A DNA stretch of 64,000 nucleotides, taken from contig NW_025777412.1 of NCBI RefSeq assembly GCF_021130785.1, positions 50,169 to 114,168 on the forward strand. Reading direction: 5' to 3'. Below the pieces are notes generated by a model. That model searched no databases. It was not told where the DNA came from and saw only the letters and a program-made list of their open reading frames with translations. Source of the DNA: Homalodisca vitripennis. Taxonomy: Eukaryota > Arthropoda > Insecta > Hemiptera > Cicadellidae. Position numbers and translations under genes: made by a program. Below, piece after piece: positions 1 to 11,934 of the stretch; the stretch's first letter is position 1, and the number at the start of each line of letters is the position of its first letter.

Positions 1-90
1 CTCATAGCGCCACAGGTCATAGCGCCAAAGATTTGGCCGGAGTGCTCACAGCGCCACAGCTCATAGCGCCACAGATTTGAGAGTGGGGGA
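1..90. repeat. GCGCCACAG minisatellite, cut by the window edge
   Basis: The window opens inside an array of about 15-bp modules of the form CTCAYAGCGCCACAG, joined by an ATTTGGCCGGAGTG spacer. The same modules form a longer array at 6,822-7,131. Its GC content is far above the surrounding AT-rich DNA. The left end lies outside the window, so array length is unknown. It is non-coding as far as can be seen. Confidence 0.85.
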
Positions 91-887
91 AACACCCGCT
101 GGAGGGGTAACCCGCCTTCTCTGTACCAACCTCCAAAGTTATAATTCCTGTGATAACCAAGAAACATTGTTTCTTTTGTTTGAACCGGTATTTTAAAACC
201 TATTATGTGGTAATCGCGCTTGTATTAATTAATTTAACCTTTCTGTGTATACCTGTCTTCATAATGTTTAAAAATAGATTGTTATTGTTAATGAAATAAT
301 AGTAGAACAGGTATTAATTATCACGAATTGTAGTTTTTTATTTTCTGTACGCATCAGCTTTATGTCATTGTGAATTTGCATGTTGTATATTGAATTGTAA
401 TCGCTTTAAAAATTAGTTCTCACACTCGTACATGCATAATTGTTGTTAACATGCTATTTTGAACTACGTGTGGGCTATGTGAATACTTTTTGGTTTTAGT
501 TAAAACAAATTTTATTATGTACCTAGGATACCGTTTTTTAAATGATCGGATTGTTTTTAAATTCTTCATGGATGACATGCGTATTTGAAAGAGAATACAG
601 CTATTGTTTAATGGACGTTCAGATACCTATTTAGTGTACTAGACCTGAACTTGTATTAGTACATACTAACATTAACAATACTCATGTAATATTGTATGTA
701 TTTAGTAATAACAAAAATACTATAATAATGGGAAACATATGTGCAGATCACGTCATTGATAGATAAAACAAGTTTACTTAACTAAAAGACAAGACAAAAA
801 ACGAGAGAGAAAAACAACAAAAATGTATTAATTCTTATCTCACCTGCTAGCGGTCTATTCTTAAGCGTAGTAGCCTCGAACAATGTA
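91..887. other. AT-rich intergenic DNA, nothing recognised
   Basis: Unique-looking AT-rich sequence with stops in all frames. No gene, RNA or transposon end was recognised. Confidence 0.6.
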
Positions 888-906
888 TACACACACACAC
901 ACACAC

Positions 907-991
<85 letters not shown>

Positions 992-996
992 ACACA
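888..996. repeat. (CA)n microsatellite with TA interruption
   Basis: Two CA-dinucleotide tracts flank a short TATATATATATT segment. The open frame on the minus strand through this tract (alternating Val-Cys) is a by-product of the dinucleotide repeat and not a gene. Confidence 0.95.
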
Positions 997-1482
997 TTTC
1001 CTTAATTTACGAATTCATAGAAAATACTTTTTGTTACGTTTGCAATATTAATTTATGTATTTGAGAACGGTCAAAATATATTTCATTGTGTAGATCCCAC
1101 AAACTAAGAATTCTAAATCGATAAGCACAAGAGCACACAAGAAAAGATATCATAGGCTATGTACCAGATAATTATGTTTTCAAAAATAGAAACACTAAAA
1201 AAATAATACCAGTATCCAAAGTGTTTATTAGTATAATTGTTCTATAATCGGCTTCTAATCGGCTATACCTTACGATTAAATTAGTGAAGACAAAGACATG
1301 TATGACATGTTACATAGCATATGGTTACATGCTAACTCAATTTTATAACTATCGCCTAAGCAATAATTTGTTACGATAAAATATTCTTGCCAAATTACAT
1401 CACAACGAATATTTTTGAGCTATGTATTTTTCAAGGACAAAGTATACAAAGAGGGAAAACTAAGGAAGGTCGTATCATTTTT
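997..1482. other. AT-rich intergenic DNA, nothing recognised
   Basis: No feature was recognised in this interval. Confidence 0.55.
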
Positions 1483-1713
1483 TTAATCTAAGAAATTATC
1501 TAGAGGAAGAATTTCAAAACAATCTGTATAATCACAATTTTTTAATGAAATTGAAAAATGTCCAGTGTATTGTATGTCATAAAATCGTGAGATTAAACGA
1601 TTAATCTAAGAGATTATCTAGAGGGAAGAATTTCAAGACAATCTGTATTTCACAATATTTTGATGAAATTGAAAACTGTCCAGTGTATGTCATCAAATCG
1701 TGAGATTAAACGA
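1483..1713 (+). repeat. Tandem duplication, two ~115-bp units
   Basis: Unit 1 (1,483-1,600, 118 bp) and unit 2 (1,601-1,713, 113 bp) are directly adjacent. Both start TTAATCTAAGARATTATCTA, both contain CTAGAGG-GAAGAATTTCAA and GTCCAGTGTAT, and both end CGTGAGATTAAACGA. They differ by a handful of substitutions and short indels, the largest a loss of about five bases near TGTATTGTATG in unit 2. No coding potential is seen. Confidence 0.9.
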
Positions 1714-4040
1714 TTCTGAGAGCGGTCATGGGTAGGTCTGTAATGTGTGCAGTGACCCCGTCTTGTTAAAAGTACAAAGCATCAATATCAATATCCAGCT
1801 CCTCTAGTACTGGAATAAAAAAGTTATTCAACATTACTACAATACCGCGTAACCGTTTTTCCCCCGTTATCTTCAAAATAAGTAAAATCCTCAAACATTC
1901 TCACTGTCGGTCGATACTGCACTTTGACGCTATGTAAAAGCTTAGGTTGAAATCTCTCTGAGGTTATAAGCACTCTAATAACTCATTTTTGTTTGTTAAC
2001 GTGATTAGAAGGGTAAAAGTGTGGTTCATCAGATATAATCAACAGGTTAGAAACATTAAACCTCATTTTTTAATGTCAATTATTTATCACACAACACAAC
2101 TCTTTTTCCATAGTCCAGATCTTTAAGTTCTTGCATAATTTGAATTTTGTAAAGATAAAATGAATGTCGTGGTGCAAAATCCTCAGCGGGGATCTGTTTT
2201 TGAAAACCCTAGCCAACGCTTGCTATCAGGCCGCTGCTCTGGACTGCGACTAACTGCAAACTCTCACTCTTTCCACATTGTTCGGTGTTTGAACAGTTTG
2301 TAGACTTCCTTCCCTCAGTTTTCTTTTGGGTAGAGGCCGTATTTGTAAATGAACTTACCCAGATTTTTAATTGGTTTTAGATCTTGAACAGCGCCGTACC
2401 GACCAATGTTAAAGTGGAGTTGTAAAAAATCTGTGAGTTTTTACATAAGAATCACTGTTCTTAAACGTTTCTACAGCAAAAGCATGTTGGTCAGTACTTA
2501 TTTTCTTGGTTTACATGATGGTTTTTGCAGTGTAATCGCTCACTTTAAAATTGAAAATAGGCCTACATTTTTACAATAAAACTGCTGGAATAATTTTATT
2601 GACGGGTGGAATATATGAGAAAACAGTCATTAGCCGCTAAATAATATAAATTAAACTTTTATACAAAAGTCAATCCTACATATTTAAACTTAGAACAAGT
2701 CCTACTATTTGACAGTTTCAGTTTGTAAAATTAACACAATTACAATTTGAATTGTGATTTTTTAAGAGTATGTTGAAAGTGTAGCCTCTAAGATCAAAAT
2801 TAACAAACTTGGTTTTTACTTACTTTAACTTGCTTTAAAAGATGTTGAATGGATATTAATAAAAGACCTCCTGCGGCACTCCTAGCGCGACAACCATGAG
2901 CTGACTTACGACAGCTGACACTCACCTGCTTGCTGCAGTCAGATAAGAGCGGAACCAGTCCAAGGTCACGCCCTGATGCCAATCGCCTCCAGTTTTGATA
3001 ACAGAAATATTGTGATCAACCATATCTAAGTTTTCTTCAAGTTAATTAAACACCGGTTACTTTATTGTTGTTAATAAGATTATTTTTTAATGAAATTTGT
3101 TACGTTTAATAAAGCATATTCCGTTGATTTATCCCTCGTAAAGCCAAATTACATATTACTTACAACCAGAGCCGCAGCTACATATTTTTCCAGGGGGGCA
3201 AGCCCTAAATTTGCCGCCCTTATCTACCACTCAACATCAACTGTAAACAAAATGTTTTGCTGTTTCTAAATCAGCATGTAAATAATCTAGAAGTACTTTA
3301 ATTAACTATTATTATATTTGTTTAAAAGCAGTTATCGCGGCTTTTGCACGCAATGTTCAAGATCTAAGAGCGTCCTTTTTAGTGAAATCATTTATGATGT
3401 AATATGATGGAGTTTTATGACAATTTTTCACTCAAATTTAGACATATATCTAGTAATTATAATTTTAATGCCCGTGGTTAGAGATTTAAAAGTCAAATAA
3501 CATTTTTACTGGCTTATTTCAGGTTTTGCGTGAGTCGAAGTATATATTTTATGTTTAATTAAATTACATTTCTGACGCCACAGTTGAGTCTCTTTCCTAA
3601 TATTTCAATCAAGGAAATACAATCAGGCCTCAGAAATCTGCTTTTGGTTAAATACATATACTTCCGGCCCTCTTAATGGTACATCCGTTGAAACGATATC
3701 TCCAGTGTTTAAGTTGGCTTAGTCTTATTGTCCCTTTAAGAAACTATATATACGAAGAAATTAAAAAGACGGTTCTACGGCCTTTTTACCAACATACGGT
3801 CTAAAAGCGCCCATTCCCACAGTTCAGTTTTGCCTTGCCATTATAAAGAAAATATGCATGTAGAGCCTTCTAATTGAACAAGGATACGGAGTTGACTTTA
3901 GTTCAGTTCGCCCAGCTGATCAGTCCGGCATTTTCTTCAATTGAATGTGCCATTATTGTATCTGCAAAATACAGGTTTAATTTAAACATCTAGCTGTTTT
4001 ATTTGTGTCCAAACAACATTTCATCTTTTATTTTGTTTTT

Positions 4041-4044
<4 letters not shown>
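1714..4044. other. AT-rich intergenic DNA, nothing recognised
   Basis: No open frame longer than 60 codons with any recognisable similarity. A 60-codon minus frame at 2,800-2,982 is isolated and resembles no family I know. Confidence 0.5.
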
Positions 4045-4071
<27 letters not shown>

Positions 4072-4072
4072 A
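4045..4072. repeat. (AT)n microsatellite
   Basis: An uninterrupted alternating AT tract of about 26 bases. Confidence 0.95.
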
Positions 4073-5014
4073 TTCTTTTGTGCGTCACTGAACCCCTGCT
4101 AAGCGCATAATGAACCTATTTTAATGACGTTGTTTGTGTGTCTTCAGGTAGATTCGAGAATGGTATAGATTTACAATCCGGTCTAATTTAAATTTTTTAA
4201 TTTTAATAAGTCTTTTATTTATACAGTGTTGCATATTTTGGAATATTTTTAATTGATTCCCGAAGGACTGCGCTATGCACGTAATACGCAGTGTACTGAT
4301 ACTTAACAGCTGTTAATACTTTCACCTGAACTTCGTCAAAGAGACAGAAACATTTGTTCATATTTAAATTTCAGAAAATATTAAACTATTTTAAAGCGCT
4401 TGATCAGTAGTATAATGCAGATTGAAAAAAACGAAGTTATTATCTAATTTTAAAATTTAGATTGCACCAATAATCAATAAACCATATAATGCAATGAAAA
4501 TACTATTTAAACACTGTTATACAAACTACCTTATTGCACAAAGCAGTGAATGTTTGCAATAAGCTAATCGAATATTGTTAACTCTCTTGACATTGTGTTT
4601 GGCATTTTTATTGTAGCTAAAGAAAAGGAAGGGGAGCACACTCTAACCCCTTATAAATTTTTCTTGATAAGTGAAAACATAAAAATCACTTCAGTATCAG
4701 AAATTAATCTAAGTTGGATTCCAAAAACCAACAAATGGGATGATTTTTCTTGTAAGTGCAACAGCATTAATCCAATAGTGTAACCGTAAATAAGGCCGCA
4801 GTAACTTTTAAGTCACATTGTAGTATATTTTTCTTCATCGGAAAAGAGGGCTAACTATAAAATGTCGCCTTAAGAATCATAGATCGAAAAAAATTGATAG
4901 AGTCGAAAGAAGACGCTGTATGATCGAAGTTGGTTTCTGTTAGTATATATTTTCTTGATCGGGAGAAAACTCAATAGTACAATAGTTCGGAAATGGACGA
5001 ACTATGGAGCAACA
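4073..5014. other. AT-rich intergenic DNA, nothing recognised
   Basis: Holds a 62-codon plus frame at 4,595-4,783 that has no recognisable domain and no coding context. I treat it as chance. Confidence 0.5.
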
Positions 5015-5251
5015 GTTTTCTACACATAACATAGCTGTGGTTAGGAATGATGTATTGAATTTTGAATGTTAAATTTAGCTCCAGTTCACCTTCCTTTTAT
5101 TGCAGCTTCTGTTATCTGACACTGTCTCAGGCTTGACTCCTAGTACCTCATTCCTCTGAAGGGATCCAAAGATAGTCAGAAAGTCAGAATGAAATTCAAA
5201 ATACAAATTTAAACCACCCTTCCCACCATATTTACGTTATGTGTAGAAAAC
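5015..5251. repeat. Interleaved inverted repeat, 16-bp perfect core
   Basis: GTTTTCTACACATAAC at 5,015-5,030 is matched by its exact reverse complement at 5,236-5,251. Weaker pairing continues inward for roughly 25 more bases. The right arm lies inside the TIR element at 5,064-5,490 while the left arm lies outside it, so the two inverted repeats interlock. Confidence 0.7.
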
Positions 5252-5490
5252 TCGGTTGTCACTGTGCTTAGAGACCGTATCAGATCATCGTAGTGCACTC
5301 AGTTGTGCATATGATGAGATAATGAGAACACCACTCCATCTATTTTTAGGTGTCTCTGATGATGTTAAAGGTGTTAAAGCTTCGTTTTGAGCTTCTTTCT
5401 TTGGATCTCTGCAGGACTCAAGTTTGAGATAGCGTCAAATACCACACACTGCTATAAAAGGATTGTGAATTGCAGCTAAATTCAACATTC
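5064..5490. mobile_element. Non-autonomous TIR DNA transposon, copy 1
   Basis: The ends form imperfect terminal inverted repeats. The left end reads GAATGTTAAATTTAGCTCCA and continues GTTCAC; the reverse complement of the right end reads GAATGTTGAATTTAGCTGCA and continues ATTCAC, three mismatches in 26. The interior shares several blocks in the same order with a second copy at 45,266-45,712, for example a GCACT..GTGCATATRATGAGA block, a GGTCTCTGATG-like block and a GGATCTCT block. No transposase frame is present, so this is a MITE-like element. No convincing target-site duplication could be fixed by eye, so the superfamily is open. Confidence 0.7.
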
Positions 5491-6821
5491 ACACATCATA
5501 AAGTGCATTGACAATGTAGGCAACGGCCGCGTGTAACAGCTGGTTGATTTATAAACAAATAAATGTCTAATGGAGGATAAATCCCTATCATTATTCACAT
5601 GCAGAACGTGTAATATCATACAGTGGTTTATTAAATCTCAAAATAATAACTGATAACCGATTTTGTAAGGTTCTTCCTGATTTCTTTGTATGTCGTTCTT
5701 CAAAAGACATTCACAAAATGCAGAATAAGAATAAGGAATAATGATAAGTTAACGAGGAGAAAGCTTAAATTTTAAACAAAACTGTTTTTGGTTATCATAA
5801 TCCAAAATAATATACAAAATATTTTTCTTTTACTTGAAATACATGTGTGAATACAACCTAAGCAGTAAAAGATTATTCCAATGTGATATAGGTGTATAGG
5901 ACTACTTTAATGTGGTAGAGTTTGAAATAAGATGTTTAGCATGTAAGAGAGTTCTTCGGGTCCGGTATATCCTGTAGAAAAACTAGTTATAGTAAACAAT
6001 TTATGGCATGGCTGTGTTCTAGTTTTTAAAATGCTTTCAAAATCTTTAATTTGTCTTGAAAGCGGTGTTTAACAATTTTCATTTTTTGTTGTACCAAAGG
6101 TATCAGTGGAGAAAAGCAGTGTTAAACCATATACCACACAATGGGCTTCCCATGAAGTATTTTTAGTGTGAAACTTCAACATCTGGAATCTGAATTGGGT
6201 TCCAAGCTATTAAAAAGTCGTACAAATTAATTTACATTATAATTTTGTTGTACGTATGGGCTACCGTATATTGATCAAGAACTTCAAAATTGAATGGTTG
6301 TTGGAAAACAAGTGCCCAAAATATTAAGGAGTATTTAGGAACTGGGTGTGTATCGAGTCATCAACCGATGTGGCCAGGAAATAAAACGTAGGTCGGGACC
6401 GGAAGATGAGCAGATAAAGACTTAGAGATTGGAATGAGGGGAGCGAGCAGCCAACTTATATAGTTCGTAGCTCGTGGGATCTCCGCCTGGCGCGCAACAC
6501 CACCGAGTCTGTATTTTTCACCCAAACCACACATGTAGAACAACAGAGTGAAAACCGTTCTTCTTTAGAAAAACAATCTATACTAAAAGAATTGGGCTGC
6601 TAATTGATATGTGCAGTTTTTAACTGCAATAGTATGATATAATATGTAATCAAGAAGTAAAACAAACTTATGTTATAAGATAACTATAAAATTGCGACTG
6701 CAAGTCATTATCAACTACATGCGCTGTGACGGTGGTTGGGCCGTTTGTCTGCCTCCGTATTTCCCCTACATCAAGTGTCCCCCTCCATGGTTATTATTTA
6801 ATAAATTTGAACCAATAGGAG
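5491..6821. other. Intergenic DNA, nothing recognised
   Basis: A slightly GC-richer stretch at 6,360-6,543 leaves a 60-codon minus frame open, but it matches no family I can name. Confidence 0.5.
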
Positions 6822-7131
6822 GTTGTGGCGCTATGCAACACCAGAAAGTAGAGACTGGCTCATAGCGCCCACAGAATTTGGCCCGAGTGCTCACAGCGCC
6901 ACAGCTCATATCGCCACAGCTCATAGCGCCACAGATTTGGTTGAGTGCTCACAGCGCCAACACAAACGAATAAATAATCGGATCCATGCTCACAGCGCCA
7001 CAGCTCATAGCGCCACAGATTTGGGCCGGAGTGCTCCACAGCGCCACAGCTCACAGCGCCACAGCTCATAGCGCCACACATTTGTTGTGGCGCTGTGAGC
7101 TGTGGCGCTATGAGCTTTGGCGCTATGAGGC
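6822..7131. repeat. GCGCCACAG minisatellite with inverted right arm
   Basis: The central part repeats a composite unit of about 44 bp: two 15-bp modules (CTCACAGCGCCACAG and CTCATAGCGCCACAG) plus an ATTTGGCCGGAGTG-like spacer. From about 7,085 the modules flip to the opposite strand (TGTGGCGCTGTGAG, then CTGTGGCGCTATGAG), so roughly 44 bp on each side of 7,083 can pair into a long GC-rich hairpin. A reversed module also occurs at 6,822-6,837. The open frames here on both strands, rich in Ala-His-Ser-Ala-Thr, come from the repeat period and are not proteins. The same family opens the window at 1-90. Confidence 0.9.
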
Positions 7132-9842
7132 CGCACCCTTTAACACATTTTTCGGGTGCCCCCATAGGTCTAGAATGTTAAAAAGGAGGATGCAGTATAA
7201 TAAGCGCCCACGAATGTACGACCGTCTGTTACTCGTATATCATGCAAATTATTTTACTTACTTTTGATCAATTCATTGATCAAAAGCTAGCAATGTTATT
7301 GCAAATGAGAGTAATAATAATAATGTTCTTCTATTATTACCTATGTGTTTGGCCTGGCGTAAAATTTCAGCTGATGTTTAATAGATAAATAATAAATACC
7401 TATAAATAAATGATACACTACTTTATAAATATCTCCTATGATATAGCGCCAGACTTTTGATCTGAGACAAGAATAAATGATCCACTCAGTACGTACAGTA
7501 AACACACGTCTGGCTCGCAGCACTCGCGTTACGTCATCTGTTTAACACGTGTCATACATGGGTCACAGCCTGGCCTGAGAGTGTTATGTTTAATTTGTAA
7601 GCATCAAACTATTTTTGATCATTTTAAATATAAAACAGGGATATAGTTTAGATAAAATATGTGATTGTTGACTTTTGATATTTGGAGGTCACAAATTGAA
7701 ACAAACCCGACATTTTTACGTTGGTAGCAACAGAAATGTTTGTAACCAACGGTATGAAAATATAAAGCACAGATAATGATTGTTATGATAGGCAGTAGTA
7801 CCAAATATATCGACCCCTGTTTCTCAACAATATATTATAGTTTTTTTAAGCAGCGTACATGTTCTTTTTGGAGTTTGTATGTTTTTTGTGACTGTGGTTC
7901 AAGGAAGATAAAGGATATATTATTAATTTTTGTTAAAATTTTGGCTGTAATTTTAATATATTTGAGTGAATATTGATTAAAAACATTGGTACTTTGGTAA
8001 AGTCCGTAAGTGGAAACAATAATGCACTTTCAAAAATATCTGTTCAACCTCACTTAGAACATGTCTTAGGGTTCTTACTGTACCCCAGGAACTTAGCGCT
8101 TCCCTAATTATATTGTAGTACTTAGTATTTGAAATATAAACATAAGCTAATTTGAGACATTTCCCAAACATTGTATTGCTTTGACTTTAATACGATTTTA
8201 ATTATGGGCAACAACACTATGTCTAATCCTTGTTAAAAGGAAAACTACAAAACCCTTCAACGTATAAGATATAGAACATAAAATAAGTATCTAATTCTAA
8301 CCAAAACTATATTAGCTACAGTCTCCCAAAACAAAATGTTTTATATGCATATAAAGTTAGGTTTATTCCTAGTAAATTATTGTTTTTTTTATTCTTTTAT
8401 TTTTCAAGGTGTTTAATGCGTTTGACGGGAATAGACCATTCGACTATACACGAAATTGGTGTTCATAACCTCTTAAAATTAAACATTACTTTCAAAATAT
8501 CCTAATGTAATACAATAAAATTATGCAATCATAAACTTCTAAGTTTCTATACAGCTATAGATAGGTACTTACTACAATTTCATGAAACTAATGATCACTT
8601 AGTTAAAACATATATGAAACTAGTCATCACTTTAAAAATATTATAATATTGATATTTAAATATACCAGGTAAGGTAGACTACCCGTACTGTATGTATAGT
8701 GAGAGGGCGGTTTTGGTGTATTGACATAAAACAAAGTGCTTTCCTCATCAAATGCTTTTGGGGAGCTCATTGGAAATATTTTCATCGTCATCTGCGTACG
8801 AGTGTTCCAAAACTAAGAGTCAACTGTTCGAATGTAAAGATTTTTAAGTGTAGGCATAGAGCAAATCATACATCATTTTAAGTCATATTAAAAGGAACAC
8901 AATGGCGAACACAAAATTCACTTATCGCAATTCGTTTCAAAATTGTGCCAGTTTTTGGAAAAATGCAGAACACGCGATATTTCTAATCCGTTTTAGATTT
9001 GTTTACTCTGATTCTGATTTATTGCTTTCGAGAAATTCAGCTTCATTTTGATTTGTTACATGTCTACTTTATCACACACGTCCACTAATATGTTTAATTA
9101 TAGCATAAGGCATGTCAAAATCAAATACTTAATTAATAGGCTTTTTTGAAATTTATTTTAAGTGATTATTAGTTGATTTGAAAGTATTAGAACAGAATTG
9201 CTGACGTTAACTTTGCCGTATTTATGTAACAACGAAAACAAGTCGTTTCGTGACCACTTGTATCTGTATTCTTCTGTCCCATGCAGTTTTTCTATAATTG
9301 AAATTATTTTTATTGTAATTTATTGCTTTTCTAGCATTATAGTTTTAGTTAAATTTAGTATGTTAAATGGCACATTAATTCTAATTATTCAACTCTTTAT
9401 AACCCTAATAACCGGTATACAGAATCTAAGACATTGTATTTTGTTTGTATTAATTGTCTGTCTCATACTTTCAGTTAGTATTTCTTTTTACTTTAGTATA
9501 GTATGTTTTTTATATTACATTTGATGACAGTGATAAGTACATGTTAATACAGAGATTATTACTATTTGATTAATTTTGATACAAGTAATAATTTTCTATT
9601 TGGGCCAATTTTGTGTTTATATTCTGAAATTTTCTTTTTATTTAAACTGTAAGTACGTATATAATGTTACGTATTATTATTAAGAGACGAGGGGCGTTAA
9701 GTCGCTTTTTTATAATTTTTTCCCAGAGAGCTAAATAGCACCACATATGTAGAATTAGTCTGACTCAGTCTCCTTGCAACTTCTTAACGTCAGTTCAGTA
9801 ACATCATGATGCTAATACCTAGTGTGGGACCGCTAGTAACAC
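7132..9842. other. AT-rich intergenic DNA, nothing recognised
   Basis: Several 60-108 codon frames occur but none has a domain, a plausible start context or a conserved neighbour. Positions 7,500-7,560 hold a TTACGTCA (CRE-like) and a CACGTG (E-box) string within about 25 bases, which may be chance. Confidence 0.5.
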
Positions 9843-9856
9843 GTTACCACGGTAAC
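9843..9856. promoter_or_regulatory. RFX X-box-like motif
   Basis: GTTACCACGGTAAC fits the two-half-site X-box consensus GTNRCC-N(0-3)-RGYAAC bound by RFX transcription factors, which control ciliary genes in animals. The next 230 bases, especially 9,950-10,080, are less AT-rich than their surroundings, as a promoter or 5' leader could be. No downstream exon could be identified, so the functional reading is an inference. Confidence 0.25.
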
Positions 9857-11880
9857 AGGTTAATGGAATGTAACACCAATTGACCACATTATTTTGGTGA
9901 TGGATTATTAACAAATAACGGTATTTTCCATCTCTACTAGGCTCTGATTTCCTGTCATCACATCCGATCCCATCCACCCAGAGATAGGAGCAGCAGAGCA
10001 GTCTTCAACCACCGACATGTAGCTGACCGTACACATCTCGGGTGTATTTCCTTTCCGCGCCGGTCTTTCTAACGGCTCGTCAATAAAATTCTCAGATAAC
10101 TTGACTCAAACTTTAGGAATAAATTTGTGTTCCTTTCACCAACTAACACTTAAAAAAATGTGTAGGGTTTAGATGAACAAGAATTTTAGAAAACGCCGTT
10201 ACAGTATCTATTTTTTACCCTTACAGTTGCACCAAAGAAATACAACTTATAAAGGAGGAATACAAATAATATTCATCTTGTTTAAGTACCACCTAGTTGT
10301 CTAGATTTTAAAATTAGCTGATGTCCGATTTCAACATCCCTTAAGTTTTTTAGATTCTAAATAGGTCAAGGAATTTGTTCTAAATAACGAAAAAAGTTTC
10401 CAAAACTATTTTAGTTATTTTAATTTGCATGTGCACACAATGTCTCTGAGAAACTTGTTTATTAATACTAACCCAACTATTAACTATATACCAATATCTC
10501 CGAGACAAGATTGACAGGTACATATGTACGTTGGACTGAGAAGCCTACTGAATTAAAAAATCCTACAATTCCACTTACTCAATAGATATAGATGGTGATA
10601 AATCTAATGTAAGTAATATAAGTCAACTGTTTTCCAGATAATGTGTAGACGTACCTATGCAGGCCTACAAAAAGTACAAAAACATGAAATTTACTAATTG
10701 ATCCGATTGATTTATAATTTTTATAATTGGTTTAACCCCCTAAGAGGAAATCGATGCTTACTTTGCAGGCAAACATGGTTCGCTGCCCTTTTTATATCTC
10801 GCTGTTTTCTTTTCGAAGGTATGAATATCTGTAACACTAATAAGTACAGTATGTGGTACTCTTGCTTTACAATCTCAGTGTATTATATCATCCTATTTCC
10901 GTATATTTTAGGTCAGTATTTATCAGTATTTATATACATAATCAGTGTAGTAAACCTCGTCAGTTAAAAATGAACACGATGTTTCCTCCCCGAATTTTTC
11001 TCATAGTCAATTGCGTATAGTTTGGCGAAGATCACCAAATATACGTATACTGCTTTGTGATTCTATTTCCTATTATGACAAACTCACTGCACTCGCTCGA
11101 TATTTTCACTGTGTGTAGCCAACTTCTTTCCCGCGGTATGTACCTGTGTAACGAATTTGCTCCCCAGTGCTGCGTAACAAAGATCCCCTTTAATGGTGAT
11201 TGTAAATTTTCGTACAGCAGTGTCAAGTTTTCCGTTCATTCATGAAAACTATTCTCTCCAGTTACCATATTATTGTTGCCATCGGTTTCTAAAGAAATGA
11301 ATTCATCAAATCAAATGATGAGGGATTTTCTGAGCTGATGAAAAGTGTTCTCTTAGTGTTCGTGGCGCTTTGGAACATAATAAGGGGCTATCGTAACTCA
11401 GGTAGTAGTGGCCATAGAATGGTAATATAAGGATATCAAAGTTGAAATTTTTCTCATTGTGTACTAGGTCTTGCATGAAACAGATTAGATCTTGTATCGT
11501 CAACCTCATACATTATAAAGTGGTAAAAGGTTGTGAAAGGACTTACTTAGATGTTTGACTTTTATTTGAACATCAATTTTAAAAAATACTTACCTTCTTT
11601 ATCCACCCTGTTTTTCATATGAGCAACACTGTGGCTTAGGTCTTTTAAGTACTTAATATGATTAGATACATTGGGTTTAACTTTTTCATTAGTTTTGATC
11701 ACTAGTTACTTTTTACAAAACAAGGAGGGTAGTGAAAAAAACATATGAATGAAATGTACGTAAATTAAGTAAGCATAGTTTATCTGTGAATGATATTACA
11801 CTTAAAACAGTCTTATAAAGAAATTAGTGATTTGGAAAATGTAATAAGCAAGAATATAATTTAGGATAGAGGAGAGAAGA
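9857..11880. other. Intergenic DNA, nothing recognised
   Basis: A GC-richer patch at 9,950-10,080 follows the X-box-like motif. No exon is recognised. Frames near 10,698-11,509 on both strands show no family signature. Confidence 0.5.
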
Positions 11881-11934
11881 TCGCAAACAATAAACATGTT
11901 TGTACCTCGCAAACAATAAAACATGTTTGTACCT
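11881..11934 (+). repeat. 26-28 bp tandem duplication
   Basis: TCGCAAACAATAAACATGTT followed by TGTACC is repeated at once with one or two extra A bases. Each unit holds the palindrome AAACATGTTT. Confidence 0.9.

Noticed and set aside
782..997. Val-Cys repeat frame on the minus strand
   Set aside because: Direct result of a CA/TG dinucleotide repeat.
6823..7267. Frames rich in Ala-His-Ser-Ala-Thr or Leu-Trp-Arg-Tyr-Glu
   Set aside because: They come from the 15-bp GCGCCACAG modules, are open on both strands and have no unique domain.
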